Source: Sphingomonadaceae bacterium
Lineage (GTDB): Bacteria; Pseudomonadota; Alphaproteobacteria; Sphingomonadales; Sphingomonadaceae
Assembly (NCBI GenBank): GCA_947476425.1
Contig: CANJQJ010000004.1
Location: 48,308 to 112,307, forward strand
Length of the DNA: 64,000 bases
Direction of reading: 5' to 3'
Translations under genes and position numbers: made by a program
Notes under the pieces: generated by a model
Database searches by the model: none
What the model saw: the letters and a program-made list of their open reading frames with translations, nothing else
What the model was told of the DNA's origin: nothing
Shown here: in pieces, positions 37,301 to 47,354 of the stretch
How positions within the stretch are numbered: position 1 is the stretch's first letter
Layout of the letters: each line of letters opens with the position of its first letter

Positions 37301-37726
37301 TTGAACCCGCGTAACCTCATCGCCCGCCTTGAGCCTCATCATGTCGAGCTTCTCGGCCAGTTGACTCGTTATTTCTTCACCGGCGGGCTGATCACGGTCA
37401 TCCATCTCGGCATCTACTGGGGGCTCGCCCAGCATCGCATCGTGGTGCCGCTTGTCGCGAATATCGTCGCTCAGTTCGTTTCAACTACGCTCGGCTATAA
37501 TCTCCACAGCCGCTGGAGTTTTCGCGGCCATGGCACGCGCGACAATCTCGCACGGACCGGCGGCCGCTTCATCGCGGTCACCGCGATCGGCTTCGGGCTC
37601 AACAGCCTGTGGGTCTGGCTCTTCACGAGCCTGCTGGGCGGGGCGGTCTGGTGGCCGATGCCGGCAATGGCGATCGCCACGCCGCTGATCGTATTCTGGC
37701 TCAACCGGCGGTGGGTGTTCGCCTGA
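37301..37726 (+). CDS. GtrA family membrane protein
   Basis: This 141-residue protein has four predicted membrane helices matching GtrA/DPMS-like proteins, which are thought to flip polyprenyl-phosphate-linked sugars or assist glycosyltransferases. QLTRYFFTGGLITVIHLGIY opens the domain; conserved NRRWVF is the C-terminus. Start TTG 37301 has AGGA 7 bases upstream and no in-frame ATG competes. It is divergent from the STT3-like gene and overlaps the next gene by 26 bp at convergent ends. Its setting within a glycosyltransferase cluster fits a donor-lipid role. Confidence 0.85.
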   Translation: MNPRNLIARLEPHHVELLGQLTRYFFTGGLITVIHLGIYWGLAQHRIVVPLVANIVAQFVSTTLGYNLHSRWSFRGHGTRDNLARTGGRFIAVTAIGFGLNSLWVWLFTSLLGGAVWWPMPAMAIATPLIVFWLNRRWVFA

Positions 37727-39236
37727 TTCGATACAGCGCGCCGGTCGATCCACGCCACACCGGCACCAGTCCGGCGTCATTGCGCGGTTGTCGATCGACC
37801 GGGAAATTGATCAGCCAGAGATAGTCGAAGGCGCTGCGGGTGAACTCCCCGAGGACCGCCGGATAGTCATTGCTGTTCGGCTGCTTGCAGTTGGCCGGCC
37901 GGATCACCTGGCTTGGATCCTGTGAAAATGCAGCTGCCGCCGGATAGTCGATCCGCAGCAATTGCGCGCCGGCCATCGCCCATTGGCCGTTGGTGAAGGC
38001 TTCGCGCCGCACGATTCCCATCGCCTCGAGATGATCGAACCGGTTCGAATAGGGCGTGTTGAGGCAGGGCAAATCGGCGAGCGCGAACACGCGTGCGCCG
38101 CGCGGCAGGTGATCGAGCGCGGCGAGCTGCGCCTCATGTGCCGCGTCGACGCGGACATAGGTCGCGGTCTGCACCGCCATGCGAACGAGGAAGAATCCCG
38201 TCGCAGCGATGGCGATCAGCCCAAGTGCGCGGGGATTGCCGGTCTTGGGCGAAAGCGCGAGCAGCAGCACAGCGATCATGTAGGGCGCCAGCCGCATGTC
38301 GGCATAGGCCGATCCGATCGCGATCCGGGGCAGCAGCACATAGGTCGCGATCAGGATCGTCGCCGCCAGCACAAGCAGCCAGTTCCGCCGGAAGCCGAAG
38401 CCGAGCAGTCCCAGCAGCGCGATCGCGATCAGCGCATAGCTCGAATAAAGGTCGAAGGGTGTTCCGTCGTTCCGCAGGATGCTGCGAAGATAATACCATT
38501 TGCTGATCCAGTTGAACCAGTCCCCGGTCATCCCGGCGACCTGCCCGCTTCGCCACAGCAGCATCAGCATGATCGGAGGCATTAGCGGCATGGTCGCGAG
38601 CCCTGCTTCCCAAGCGCTTTGCAGCCATGGCTTGCCGCGCCGGTGGCGGCGGACGAGATCGCCCGAAAAGGTGAGCAGCCCGAGCGTGCCCCAGCCGAAG
38701 CTATGGACGAACCACAATAGGATCCCGAACGGAATGAACAGTATCGCGCGCAGCTTCAGCCGGCCCTGGCGCCCCAGTCGAAGCCACACCGCGAAGCCGA
38801 TCAGGGCAAGCGCCATCGACAGCGCGAAATTCACGAAGCCGAACTGCACCGGGTAGCCATAGACCAGCGGCAGCGCGAGCGGTGCGGTTGCCGGCAGTTC
38901 GCCATGCGCTTCGCGGGCGACCAGCAGCATGCCAGCCACGGTCAGCGGCGGGATCGCGACGACGATCAGCTTTACCGCCGGTTCGAGCCCGATCAGCCAC
39001 GCCAGCGGCATCACCAGCAGGTCGAGCCCGAGATTGCCAATCACCGCCCATTCGAAATGAAACCACTGGTGCAACGGCGAGGATGCCGGCGCGAGCTGGA
39101 TCGCATAGCGCCCCATATGGCCCGGCAGGTCGACCAGCGGTGGCACGGTCGGCCACAGCAAGGGCACCGCCGCCGCGATCATCATCGCGATCGCAAAGCT
39201 GCGGGTCGACCACCAGGGCTGGACTGAGCGTGTCAT
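37701..39236 (-). CDS. multi-pass membrane protein, unassigned (possible GT-C glycosyltransferase)
   Basis: This 511-residue protein has roughly 10-12 hydrophobic segments and a C-terminal soluble stretch. After the first helix it reads PPLVDLPGHMGRYAIQL, similar in position to the acidic loop of GT-C enzymes but without a clear D-x-D. I do not recognise a named family. The start ATG 39236 is chosen because the upstream open frame is Arg-rich antisense sequence. It is divergent from the next glycosyltransferase (104 bp) and overlaps gtrA's 3' end, placing it in the same cluster. Confidence 0.7.
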   Translation of the reverse strand: MTRSVQPWWSTRSFAIAMMIAAAVPLLWPTVPPLVDLPGHMGRYAIQLAPASSPLHQWFHFEWAVIGNLGLDLLVMPLAWLIGLEPAVKLIVVAIPPLTVAGMLLVAREAHGELPATAPLALPLVYGYPVQFGFVNFALSMALALIGFAVWLRLGRQGRLKLRAILFIPFGILLWFVHSFGWGTLGLLTFSGDLVRRHRRGKPWLQSAWEAGLATMPLMPPIMLMLLWRSGQVAGMTGDWFNWISKWYYLRSILRNDGTPFDLYSSYALIAIALLGLLGFGFRRNWLLVLAATILIATYVLLPRIAIGSAYADMRLAPYMIAVLLLALSPKTGNPRALGLIAIAATGFFLVRMAVQTATYVRVDAAHEAQLAALDHLPRGARVFALADLPCLNTPYSNRFDHLEAMGIVRREAFTNGQWAMAGAQLLRIDYPAAAAFSQDPSQVIRPANCKQPNSNDYPAVLGEFTRSAFDYLWLINFPVDRQPRNDAGLVPVWRGSTGALYRIRRTPTAG

Positions 39237-39340
39237 GGCTGGCGGCCTTATGGTGCGGGCGGCGGCGGGGCAAGAGCTTGTCACCGGGTCGTAACGCAGG
39301 CGGTTCCCGTCCGCCGCGAATTTCTTTAAGGCAATGCGCC

Positions 39341-40903
39341 ATGGCCTCATCTCCTTCCTTCCTTCGCACATCGCCCAAAACCATGATCGTCGGCCTCGCG
39401 TTGCTGGCGGTGATCGCCGGCATCGCACTGCGGACATGGCACATCGGCACCAAGCCGATGTGGCTCGACGAGGGCTACAGCGCCTATGCTGCGTCGAAGG
39501 GGTTCGATTTCCTCTGGCAGGTGGTGCCGCGCTACGAAACGCACCCGCCCTTCTATTATTCGATGCTTCGCTGCTGGTCGCTGCTGTTCGGCGACAGCCT
39601 CGTCGGGTTGCGGAGCCTCGGCTGGGCGTGCGGCATCGCGACGATCCCCGTCGCCGGCCTCGCCACGCGCGAAGCGACCCGCCTGCTGAGGCTGGATGAG
39701 GCGCGCAGCGGTCTGGCGATCGTCTTCGCCCTCGTGCTCGCCGCCTTCCTGCCAATGCTCGTCGACATGACTCATCAGGTTCGGCCTTATCCGGTGATGA
39801 TCCTCGTCATGGCGCTCCAGTGCCTGATGATCTTCCGCCTCGGTCTGCGCACCCGCGCTGGCCAGCCTTTGCGAAGCGGCGAATATGCGGCCTATCTGGT
39901 GCTGCTCGCGCTCATGCTGTGGCTTCACAATCTCGGCGTGCTGTTCGCTGGCGCGATGGGCCTTGCCTTCCTGTTCGTCTGCGCCCGACCGGGCTGGGAT
40001 CGACGCAACTGGATCGCCTTCATCGGCGGCCATTTCCTCGTGCTCCTGCTGTGGCTGCCGGCGATCGCGATCCTCGCCGATCAGGCGCCGACCTGGATCA
40101 AGGCGACCTGGCTGCGATTTCCCCCGAACAACCTCGCCTACTGGATCGAGGCGATCTACATCGTCCCGGTCGCGCCGAGCGTGGTCGCCGCACTCGCGCT
40201 CACCGCGCTCGCGATCGCGGCGATGCTTCGCCATTCGGAAGGGTGGCGCCTGCTCGGGGCCTTGCTATCGCTCGCCTTGCTGCCGCTTGCGGCCTCGCTG
40301 CTGATCTCGGCGCTGATCTCGCCGGTATTCATCGTCCGCATCATGACGCCACTTGGCGTTCCGGCGCTGATCCTCTTCGCGATCGGCGCGGCAAGCCTTC
40401 GCGGGCAGGGCAAGTGGCTTGGCTGGGGTGCGCTCATCCTCCTGCTCGGCCAGATGGCCGCAGTCGATATCAATACGCGCCGCGCTCTGCCGCCGGAGCA
40501 ATGGTATCAGGTAGTCAATTGGCTGAAGGCGCGGATGGGTCCTGGCGACATGGTGCTGACCTACCCCAATGAAGGCTCGCTACCCTTCGATCGTGCCGTG
40601 AAGGATCTCGATGCCGGGATCCCGAGCAATCCGATTCCAGTCGCGGTCCCGGCGATCAATGTCGGCGGCTGGTATCCGACAGGCAGCCGCGGCGTGGTCT
40701 CGCTGCCGCGCGAACGGTTGCGGGCAATCTCCGACGGCCCGGCAATCTCGCGCGCGCCCACCGTCTGGCTGATCCGCATGGGTCCATGGACCTACGACAA
40801 GGGCGATGTCTTCGCCGAGGAGCTTGGGAGGGGGCGAACCAAGGTTGATCATCTCAGCAGCGGTGTCATCGATGTCACCGGTTTCAGGCGGTCGCCGCGA
40901 TGA
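39341..40903 (+). CDS. GT39-type (GT-C) membrane glycosyltransferase
   Basis: This 520-residue polytopic protein carries the first-loop motif MWLDEGYSAYAASKG near residues 43-57, with the adjacent acidic residues used by GT-C mannosyl- and arabinosyltransferases (GT39/ArnT-like PMT_2 proteins). HPPFYYSMLRCW follows, as expected. About 10 further helices and a soluble C-terminal domain of some 120 residues are visible. AAGG lies 10 bases before ATG 39341. The stop overlaps the GT87 gene by 4 bp, so both are made together. It probably glycosylates a lipid or protein from a polyprenyl-phosphate donor. Confidence 0.85.
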   Translation: MASSPSFLRTSPKTMIVGLALLAVIAGIALRTWHIGTKPMWLDEGYSAYAASKGFDFLWQVVPRYETHPPFYYSMLRCWSLLFGDSLVGLRSLGWACGIATIPVAGLATREATRLLRLDEARSGLAIVFALVLAAFLPMLVDMTHQVRPYPVMILVMALQCLMIFRLGLRTRAGQPLRSGEYAAYLVLLALMLWLHNLGVLFAGAMGLAFLFVCARPGWDRRNWIAFIGGHFLVLLLWLPAIAILADQAPTWIKATWLRFPPNNLAYWIEAIYIVPVAPSVVAALALTALAIAAMLRHSEGWRLLGALLSLALLPLAASLLISALISPVFIVRIMTPLGVPALILFAIGAASLRGQGKWLGWGALILLLGQMAAVDINTRRALPPEQWYQVVNWLKARMGPGDMVLTYPNEGSLPFDRAVKDLDAGIPSNPIPVAVPAINVGGWYPTGSRGVVSLPRERLRAISDGPAISRAPTVWLIRMGPWTYDKGDVFAEELGRGRTKVDHLSSGVIDVTGFRRSPR

Positions 40904-42141
40904 CTGTCGTAGCGCCGCCCGCCGCCCGCCCCACGGAAAGCCGCCTTCCGGGTGGATTGCTGCCCTGGGTCGCCGGAAATCTCGTCGTGCTTGCGTTGTT
41001 CCTGCTCGACTACAGGTTTTTCAAGAATGGCCTGATCCATGCCAATGTCGCGTGGGGCCGCGATTTCGCCAATGTCTGGACCGCCGGCAAGGCAGTTCTC
41101 GGCGGCCAGGTCGGATTGCTCTACGATCTCAAGGCCTACCATCATTTCCAGCAAAGCCTGTTCGGACCGATCGGGATCCACAACTACTCCTATCCGCCGC
41201 TGACTCTGCCGCTGATGGTGCCGTTCGGTCTGCTGCCCTACGGTGTAGCGCTGGCGGCGTGGCTGATTTCGACGGGCTGGCTGTTCGTCCGAGCCGCCTC
41301 GCCATGGTGGCGTGAACGTGCGGGGCTGCCAGTGCTGCTCGTCCTCCTTACGCCCGCCGCGCTCGCCAATGTCTGGGCTGGCCATTACGGTTTCCTGATG
41401 GGGGCGTTGCTCTTGTTCGGCTGGCACGCGCTCGAGCGCGGTCGACCCTACCTGGCCGGGCTTTGCTTCGGCTTGATGGCAATCAAGCCGCATCTGGCGG
41501 TCCTCGTGCCACTGATCCTGATGCTGCGCGGCGAATGGCGGGCTTTGGCCATGGCGGCGATTACCGTCGCAGTGCTGGTCGCGATCAGCCTGCTGCTGTT
41601 CGGCATGAAGCCATGGCATGATTTCCTCACCATCACGCTCAGCTTCCAGGCGAGCCTGATCAACGCCAACGGCAGTTTCTTCCGCCTGATGTCGACCTCG
41701 ACGTCGACAGCACTGCTCGGCTTGCATTGTCCTCGGGCGATCACCAATGCGATCCAGCTTCTGGTCAGCGCGACCGGTGTGGTGATCGTCGCCCGCGTCG
41801 CGCGTCGCGCGGCGCTCGCCGATGTCGCGATGCTCGCGGCGACGGCAACCTTCCTCGTCCTGCCCTATGCCTTCAACTATGATCTCACCGTCTCGGCGAT
41901 GGGCGCGGCCCTGCTGATGCGCAGCGGCACGCAAGGTCCGCTCGAGCGGATCGGCGCGATCGCCGGCTTCATGGCGGCCCAGCTCGGCATGCTCCTGGCC
42001 GCGCTCGGGCTACCGCTGATGCCGGTGCTGCTGATCGGCCTGGCCTTCGTCCAGTATCGCGTCGCGATGCGCGGCGCGGCGGTGGATCCTACCGCCCGTC
42101 GCGACGGCCGAGCAGGCGAAGCCTTAGCGCATTCAGCTTGA
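40900..42141 (+). CDS. glycosyltransferase family 87 membrane protein
   Basis: This 413-residue multi-helix protein resembles GT87 polyprenol-phosphate-mannose-dependent mannosyltransferases: [20 protein letters not shown] in the first loop, then the [20 protein letters not shown] motif, and [14 protein letters not shown]. The ATG overlaps the preceding gene's stop. Its 3' end overlaps the convergent argG by 53 bp. With its neighbours it forms a small envelope-glycosylation cluster; the linkage made is unknown. Confidence 0.85.
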   Translation: MTVVAPPAARPTESRLPGGLLPWVAGNLVVLALFLLDYRFFKNGLIHANVAWGRDFANVWTAGKAVLGGQVGLLYDLKAYHHFQQSLFGPIGIHNYSYPPLTLPLMVPFGLLPYGVALAAWLISTGWLFVRAASPWWRERAGLPVLLVLLTPAALANVWAGHYGFLMGALLLFGWHALERGRPYLAGLCFGLMAIKPHLAVLVPLILMLRGEWRALAMAAITVAVLVAISLLLFGMKPWHDFLTITLSFQASLINANGSFFRLMSTSTSTALLGLHCPRAITNAIQLLVSATGVVIVARVARRAALADVAMLAATATFLVLPYAFNYDLTVSAMGAALLMRSGTQGPLERIGAIAGFMAAQLGMLLAALGLPLMPVLLIGLAFVQYRVAMRGAAVDPTARRDGRAGEALAHSA

Positions 42142-43309
42142 TGAAGCCCTCGGCGTCGCGCTGGTCGTAGGCGCCGGCATCGTCCTCGAAGGTGACGACC
42201 TTTTCGCTGTAGAGCGAGAAGGGTGATTTGCGGCCGATGATGTGCGCGGCGCCCTTGTAGAGCTTGAGCCGCACCGTGCCGGTCACCTTGGCCTGCGAAT
42301 GATCGATCGCGGCCTGCAGCATCTCGCGCTCGGGCGAGAACCAGAAGCCGTTGTAGATCAGTTCTGCATAGCGCGGCGCGAGTTCGTCCTTGAGATGCGC
42401 GGCGCCGCGATCGAGCGTGATCTGCTCGACGCCACGGTGAGCGAGATGCAGGATCGTCCCGCCCGGCGTCTCGTACATGCCGCGCGATTTCATCCCGACA
42501 TAGCGGTTCTCGACGAGGTCGAGCCGCCCGATGCCGTGGATACGGCCATAGTCGTTCAGCTTGGCCAGGATCGTCGCCGGGCTCATCCCCTCGCCGTTGA
42601 TCGCAACGGCATCGCCGCGCTCGAAATCGACCGTGATGATCTCGGGCACGTTCGGCGCGTCCTCGGGGCTGACGGTGCGCGAGAAAACATATTCCGGCAC
42701 TTCCTCCCACGGATCCTCGAGAACCTTGCCCTCGGACGAGGTGTGGAGAAGATTGGCGTCGGTCGAGAAGGGCGATTCGCCGCGCTTGTCCTTGGGCACC
42801 GAGATCTGGTGCTGTTCAGCGAATGCGATGAGCGCGGTCCGGCTGGTCAGGTTCCACTCGCGCCACGGCGCGATCACCTTGATATCGGGCGCGAGCGCGT
42901 AATAGCCGAGTTCGAAGCGGACCTGGTCATTGCCCTTGCCGGTCGCGCCATGGCTCACCGCATCGGCACCGACAAGCTTTGCGATCTCGATCTGGCGCTT
43001 GGCGATCAGCGGCCGCGCGATCGATGTTCCAAGCAAATAAAGGCCTTCGTAGAGCGCGTTGGCGCGCATCATCGGATAGACGTAATCCTTGACGAATTCC
43101 TCGCGCAGGTCGTCGATGAAGATGTGCTCGGGCTTGACCCCGGCCTGTTCGGCCTTGCGCCGCGCGGGCTCCAGTTCCTCGCCCTGGCCGAGATCGGCGG
43201 TGAAGGTCACCACCTCGCATTCATAGGTCTGCTGCAGCCATTTGAGGATGACGCTGGTATCGAGGCCGCCCGAATAGGCGAGGACGACGCGGTTGACCTT
43301 ATCAGCCAT
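42089..43309 (-). CDS. argG: argininosuccinate synthase
   Basis: ArgG joins citrulline and aspartate with ATP in arginine synthesis. The 406-residue product begins [20 protein letters not shown] with the PP-loop SGGLDTS. It includes [22 protein letters not shown] and the [15 protein letters not shown] region. Length matches the family. Its last 53 bp overlap the convergent GT87 frame, an unusually long overlap of two well-supported genes. No other arg genes are adjacent. Confidence 0.98.
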   Translation of the reverse strand: MADKVNRVVLAYSGGLDTSVILKWLQQTYECEVVTFTADLGQGEELEPARRKAEQAGVKPEHIFIDDLREEFVKDYVYPMMRANALYEGLYLLGTSIARPLIAKRQIEIAKLVGADAVSHGATGKGNDQVRFELGYYALAPDIKVIAPWREWNLTSRTALIAFAEQHQISVPKDKRGESPFSTDANLLHTSSEGKVLEDPWEEVPEYVFSRTVSPEDAPNVPEIITVDFERGDAVAINGEGMSPATILAKLNDYGRIHGIGRLDLVENRYVGMKSRGMYETPGGTILHLAHRGVEQITLDRGAAHLKDELAPRYAELIYNGFWFSPEREMLQAAIDHSQAKVTGTVRLKLYKGAAHIIGRKSPFSLYSEKVVTFEDDAGAYDQRDAEGFIKLNALRLRLLGRRDGR

Positions 43310-43433
43310 GGGGTAACTCCGGGACGAGGAAATTGCGGCGCCGCGATAGAGGCGCTTAAGCCGCTGTTCAAGTGCAACGCGTGATATGGGCGCTCAGACG
43401 GGGCCGAGATGACCCCGACCTCTTCAGGAGAAG

Positions 43434-44012
43434 ATGATGAACAAGTGGATTATCGGCACGGCGGTTGCTGCTCTTGTCGCCATTCCCGCGCTCGCCCAGA
43501 TGAGTGGCGAAATGCACGAAGGCCATGGCATGGGCATGAAGGCGCCGCAGACCCGGGCCGAGGTCGAGGCGCGCGTCAAGGAGCATTTCGCCAAGGCGGA
43601 CGCCAATGGCGACGGCGTGATCACCAAGGCAGAGGCCGATTCGTTTCACGACAGGATGCGGGCCGAAATGGCCGATCGCATGTTCGCGAAGATCGATACT
43701 GACAAGGACGGCAAGATTTCGCGCGCCGAGTTCGATGCGCATCACCAGGGCGGGCACGATGGCGAGGGCAAGGGCATGCATCATCGCGGCGAAGGCATGA
43801 AGGGCGGCATGGACATGTTCGCAAAGGCCGATGCCAATGGCGATGGCAAGGTCACGCTCGCCGAGGCGAACACCGCCGCGCTCGCGATGTTCGACAAGGC
43901 CGATGCCAACAAGGATGGCACCGTCACCCCCGAAGAGCGCCGCGCTGCAATGAAGGGCTGGATGGATCACCACAAAATGGACGGCGATGCCGACGACGCC
44001 AACCAGCATTAA
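43434..44012 (+). CDS. EF-hand calcium-binding periplasmic protein
   Basis: This 192-residue secreted protein has a signal peptide (MMNKWIIGTAVAALVAIPALA, cleavage near residue 22). Four EF-hand loops are readable: DANGDGVITKAE, DTDKDGKISRAE, DANGDGKVTLAE and DANKDGTVTPEE. Between them lie His/Met/Gly-rich linkers (HHQGGHDGEGKGMHH) that could bind metals as well. It stands alone, ahead of a strong inverted repeat. It probably buffers calcium in the periplasm; no specific partner is known. Confidence 0.9.
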   Translation: MMNKWIIGTAVAALVAIPALAQMSGEMHEGHGMGMKAPQTRAEVEARVKEHFAKADANGDGVITKAEADSFHDRMRAEMADRMFAKIDTDKDGKISRAEFDAHHQGGHDGEGKGMHHRGEGMKGGMDMFAKADANGDGKVTLAEANTAALAMFDKADANKDGTVTPEERRAAMKGWMDHHKMDGDADDANQH

Positions 44013-44018
44013 GCCCCG

Positions 44019-44050
44019 TCAGGGGGATGGCGTGGTCGCGATCCCCCTGA
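44019..44050. terminator. bidirectional terminator between EF-hand gene and plsC
   Basis: TCAGGGGGAT (44019-44028) and ATCCCCCTGA (44041-44050) are perfect 10-bp inverses with a 12-base loop, followed by TTTCG on the plus strand. The left arm includes the plsC stop codon. It is placed just after the EF-hand stop, between convergent genes. Confidence 0.65.
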
Positions 44051-44798
44051 TTTCGCCATAAGCCTCAACTACCGCTTCCCGGCAGCGGTCGGCCAGCGCC
44101 TTGCGCGTCGCACCGGGCTCAGGCGTGAAAAATGGCGTCAGCCGGATCTCCGCCGCGATGTGCATTCCGGTCACGCGCCGCAGGTTTGGGAGCAATTCCT
44201 CGTCGCCGGTCCAGCCGACCGCACGCATATGCTCGTCGCCCAGTCGAGATCCGTCGCCGCGATGATAACCGATCGCGATCGGCTGGATCCGTGCTGCGTG
44301 CTGCGCCGCCTCGAACAGGCTCGATCGAAACGGTAGCACGCCGATGCCGTCGCTCGTGGTGCCCTCCGGAAACAGCAGCATGCTGTGGCCTGCCTTGAGC
44401 CGCTGCGAAATCCGTTCCGCCTGGTGATGGACCCGATGTCGTTCCTCGCGCTCGATGAACAATGTGCCGCTGCGCCGCGAGAGCAGCCCGATCAGCGGCC
44501 ATTGGCGCACATCGGCCTTGGCGATGAATGCCGTATCCAGCGCGCCGCCAAGCACCGCGATGTCGAGCCAGCTGATATGATTGCAGATGAACAGCGTCCC
44601 CGCGCCCCCCGGCGCCACGCCGGTGACATCGACGCGGGCAACCAGCCGGCGCGCGATGCGCTCCATGAAGCGTCGCTCATGGCGCCCGGCCGCCGCCGAT
44701 CGCTGCTCGGTGCCCAGCCAGCCGGGTACCAGCATCAGGCCATGCGCTAGCCCTGCTATCGCCCTCCACACGCCGAAGCGTCGTTCCCCCTCGTTCAT
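44019..44798 (-). CDS. plsC: 1-acyl-sn-glycerol-3-phosphate acyltransferase (PlsC family)
   Basis: This 259-residue phospholipid acyltransferase makes phosphatidic acid or remodels lysolipids at the inner membrane. The catalytic HX4D motif is CNHISWLDIAVLGG near residues 72-86, and the substrate motif LLFPEGTTSDG is near residues 139-149. The first 30 residues include a hydrophobic helix. The ATG overlaps the cfa stop by 4 bp, so the two lipid genes are coupled; cyclopropane synthase acts on finished phospholipids. Confidence 0.9.
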   Translation of the reverse strand: MNEGERRFGVWRAIAGLAHGLMLVPGWLGTEQRSAAAGRHERRFMERIARRLVARVDVTGVAPGGAGTLFICNHISWLDIAVLGGALDTAFIAKADVRQWPLIGLLSRRSGTLFIEREERHRVHHQAERISQRLKAGHSMLLFPEGTTSDGIGVLPFRSSLFEAAQHAARIQPIAIGYHRGDGSRLGDEHMRAVGWTGDEELLPNLRRVTGMHIAAEIRLTPFFTPEPGATRKALADRCREAVVEAYGEIRGIATTPSP

Positions 44799-46027
44799 CC
44801 GGTCGAATGTAACGCGATCTCGTTCTCACGCATATAGTCTCGCGTTATCGGCAGCGTGTAGCGGCTGCGCGTGAACTGGATCTGGTGGTTGCAAAGCGCG
44901 CCGTAGCGAAACGCCGTCGTCGCTCCCGCCAGATAGAAGCACCACATCCGGTAGAAGCGCTCGTCATAGAGCGCGATGATCTGCTCGCGCGCTGCGATCG
45001 TCCGCTGGTACCAATGCTCGAGCGTCAGCGCATAATGCAGGCGCAGCGTCTCGATATCGGTCGCGATCAGCTTGCATTTCTCGCTTGCGGAAATGACCTC
45101 CGAGAGCGCCGGGATATAACCGCCCGGAAAGATATATTTGCTCGTGAAGGCATCGGTGACGCCGGGTCCCTCCATCCGCCCGATCGTGTGAAGCAGCATC
45201 ACCCCGTCGTCGGTGAGGAGCGCCCGGCATTTGTTGAAGAAGGTCCGGTAAAAGGGCGGCCCGACATGCTCGAACATGCCGACCGATACGATGCGGTCGA
45301 AGCGCCCTTCGACTGCGCGATAATCGATCAGTTCGAAGCGCACGCGATCCGAGACGCCAGCCGCGGCCGCCCGTTCGCGCGCAACGCGAAGCTGCTCCTC
45401 GCTCAGCGTGATCCCGAGCACATCGACGTCCGCGACGCGGTTGAGGTAAATCGCCATCCCGCCCCAGCCGCATCCGATGTCGAGTATCTTCTGCCCGGGC
45501 TTGAGCGCGAGCTTGGACGCGATATGCGCTTTCTTGGCCTCCTGCGCCTCGTCCAGCCCCATGTCCGGTCTGGTAAAGTAGGCGCAGCTATATTGGCGGT
45601 CGGCATCGAGGAAGAGCGAATAGAGGCGCTCGTCGAGATCATAATGATGCGCGACGTTGCGTTTGGATTTTCCTTCCCAGTTGAGATGCTCGATCCATCG
45701 CCGAGCCGATCCGATCATTTCCCCCGCGGAGGGTGAATCGATGCCGTTGCGGCCTTTTTCCCACGGACGATTGCCGAGAATCAGCGTGGCAAGGTCCATG
45801 ACGTCGCCGCGTTCGATGACCAACCGGCCATCCATGAAGGTTTCGCCAGCGCCAAGGCGGGGATTGCGTGCGATGTAGTTGCCGACCTTGCTGTCGGTGA
45901 AGCGCAAGGCAACGGAAGGCCAACCTTCGGTGGGCGTTCCAAACAGGTAACGACGCCGGTTGGCGTCGCTTATTTCAAGCTGGCCTTGCCGGATTACCCG
46001 GCTAAGCAGTTTTTCCAGCAACCACAT
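44795..46027 (-). CDS. cfa: cyclopropane-fatty-acyl-phospholipid synthase
   Basis: Cfa adds a methylene from S-adenosylmethionine to unsaturated acyl chains in membrane lipids. The 410-residue product has the N-terminal lipid-binding domain and the methyltransferase core with KILDIGCGWGGMAIYLNRVA near residues 176-195 and later VGMFEHVGPPFYRTFF. YDLDERLYSLFLDADRQYSCAYF matches the catalytic-site region with the conserved Cys. It starts at ATG 46027 and is followed by plsC. It is probably induced in stationary phase or stress, although no regulatory site is evident. Confidence 0.95.
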   Translation of the reverse strand: MWLLEKLLSRVIRQGQLEISDANRRRYLFGTPTEGWPSVALRFTDSKVGNYIARNPRLGAGETFMDGRLVIERGDVMDLATLILGNRPWEKGRNGIDSPSAGEMIGSARRWIEHLNWEGKSKRNVAHHYDLDERLYSLFLDADRQYSCAYFTRPDMGLDEAQEAKKAHIASKLALKPGQKILDIGCGWGGMAIYLNRVADVDVLGITLSEEQLRVARERAAAAGVSDRVRFELIDYRAVEGRFDRIVSVGMFEHVGPPFYRTFFNKCRALLTDDGVMLLHTIGRMEGPGVTDAFTSKYIFPGGYIPALSEVISASEKCKLIATDIETLRLHYALTLEHWYQRTIAAREQIIALYDERFYRMWCFYLAGATTAFRYGALCNHQIQFTRSRYTLPITRDYMRENEIALHSTG

Positions 46028-46064
46028 GGATATTAATCTCCATCATGGGCGCCCCCGCGCTTGG

Positions 46065-47267
46065 TCAGCCTAGCGCGGCCTGCTTCTCCTCCGCAAGACG
46101 ATCCAGTTCGGCACGACTCTTCTTTTCGGAATTTGATTTAAGTTGGCCGCACGCAGCCATGATATCGCGACCGCGCGGGCTCCGGACTGGTGCGGAAATG
46201 CCTGCCTTGAATACGATATCCGAGAATCGGGCGATTCGCGCCGGATCGGAGCATTCATAGACCGCCCCCGGCCACGGGTTGAACGGGATCAGGTTGACCT
46301 TCGCCGGCAGCTTGTACTTCTTGAGCAACCGGACGAGCTCGCGCGCATCGTCGTCGCTGTCATTTTTATCCTTCAGCATCACATATTCGAACGTGATGCG
46401 CCGCGCGTTGTTTGCTCCGGGATATTTGGCGCAGGCCTCGAGCAGCTCCTCGATGCCGTATTTGCGATTTATCGGCACGATCTCGTCGCGCACCTCCTTG
46501 GTAACCGCATGGAGCGAAACCGCGAGGTTGACGCCGATCTCGGCACCGGCGCGGGCCATCATCGGCACCACCCCCGAGGTCGAAAGCGTAATCCGCCGCT
46601 TCGAAAGCGCCAGCCCGTCGCCATCCATGACGAGCTTGAGCGCATCGCGGACATTCTCGAAATTATAGAGCGGCTCGCCCATGCCCATCATCACGATGTT
46701 GGTGAGCAGGCGCCCCTCGGGCTGCGACGGCCATTCGCCGAGCGCATCGCGTGCCAGCATCACCTGGCCGACGATCTCGCCCGCAGTAAGGTTGCGGACA
46801 AGCCGCATCGTCCCGGTATTGCAGAAACGGCAGTTCAGCGTGCAGCCGATCTGGCTGGACACGCACAGCGTCCCGCGATCGGCGTCGGGGATGAAGACCA
46901 TCTCGTAATCCTGGCCGTCGTCCGAACGCAGCAGCCACTTGCGCGTCCCGTCGGTCGAGACATGCGCTTCCATCACTTCGGGACGCCCGATCACGAAATG
47001 TTCGGTGAGCCAGGGATGCATCGTCTTGGCGATGTCGGTCATCGCGGTGAAATCGGTGGCGCCGCGATTGTAGATCCAGTGCCACAGCTGCTTGGCGCGA
47101 AGCTTCGCCTGCTTGAGCTCCATCCCCGCCGATTCGAGCGCCGCGCGGATCTCCGCCTTGGGCAAGCCAATCAGGTCGACCCGCCCATCGTTGCGCGGAG
47201 TCGCCGCCCGGGGCACGGGGACTGGGTCGATATGGCCGGGAATCGGCATGAGGGATTGGGCGTTCAT
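46065..47267 (-). CDS. rlmN: dual-specificity RNA methyltransferase RlmN
   Basis: RlmN is a radical SAM enzyme that methylates C2 of A2503 in 23S rRNA and A37 of some tRNAs. The 400-residue product has the radical-SAM cluster motif [11 protein letters not shown] near residues 126-136, [13 protein letters not shown], and the C-terminal region [17 protein letters not shown], whose Cys matches the methyl-carrying cysteine. ATG 47267 is used; an ATG at 47249 and a GTG upstream are alternatives. It lies 37 bp upstream of cfa on the same strand, but a separate transcript is possible. Confidence 0.97.
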   Translation of the reverse strand: MNAQSLMPIPGHIDPVPVPRAATPRNDGRVDLIGLPKAEIRAALESAGMELKQAKLRAKQLWHWIYNRGATDFTAMTDIAKTMHPWLTEHFVIGRPEVMEAHVSTDGTRKWLLRSDDGQDYEMVFIPDADRGTLCVSSQIGCTLNCRFCNTGTMRLVRNLTAGEIVGQVMLARDALGEWPSQPEGRLLTNIVMMGMGEPLYNFENVRDALKLVMDGDGLALSKRRITLSTSGVVPMMARAGAEIGVNLAVSLHAVTKEVRDEIVPINRKYGIEELLEACAKYPGANNARRITFEYVMLKDKNDSDDDARELVRLLKKYKLPAKVNLIPFNPWPGAVYECSDPARIARFSDIVFKAGISAPVRSPRGRDIMAACGQLKSNSEKKSRAELDRLAEEKQAALG

Positions 47268-47354
47268 CCCGCGCCATGTAGTGGCAAACGGCACTTTTCG
47301 CTAGTGCGGCATGCCCGGCCAGGAATCGCCGCTCCCTTGGAGACCAACTGCATC

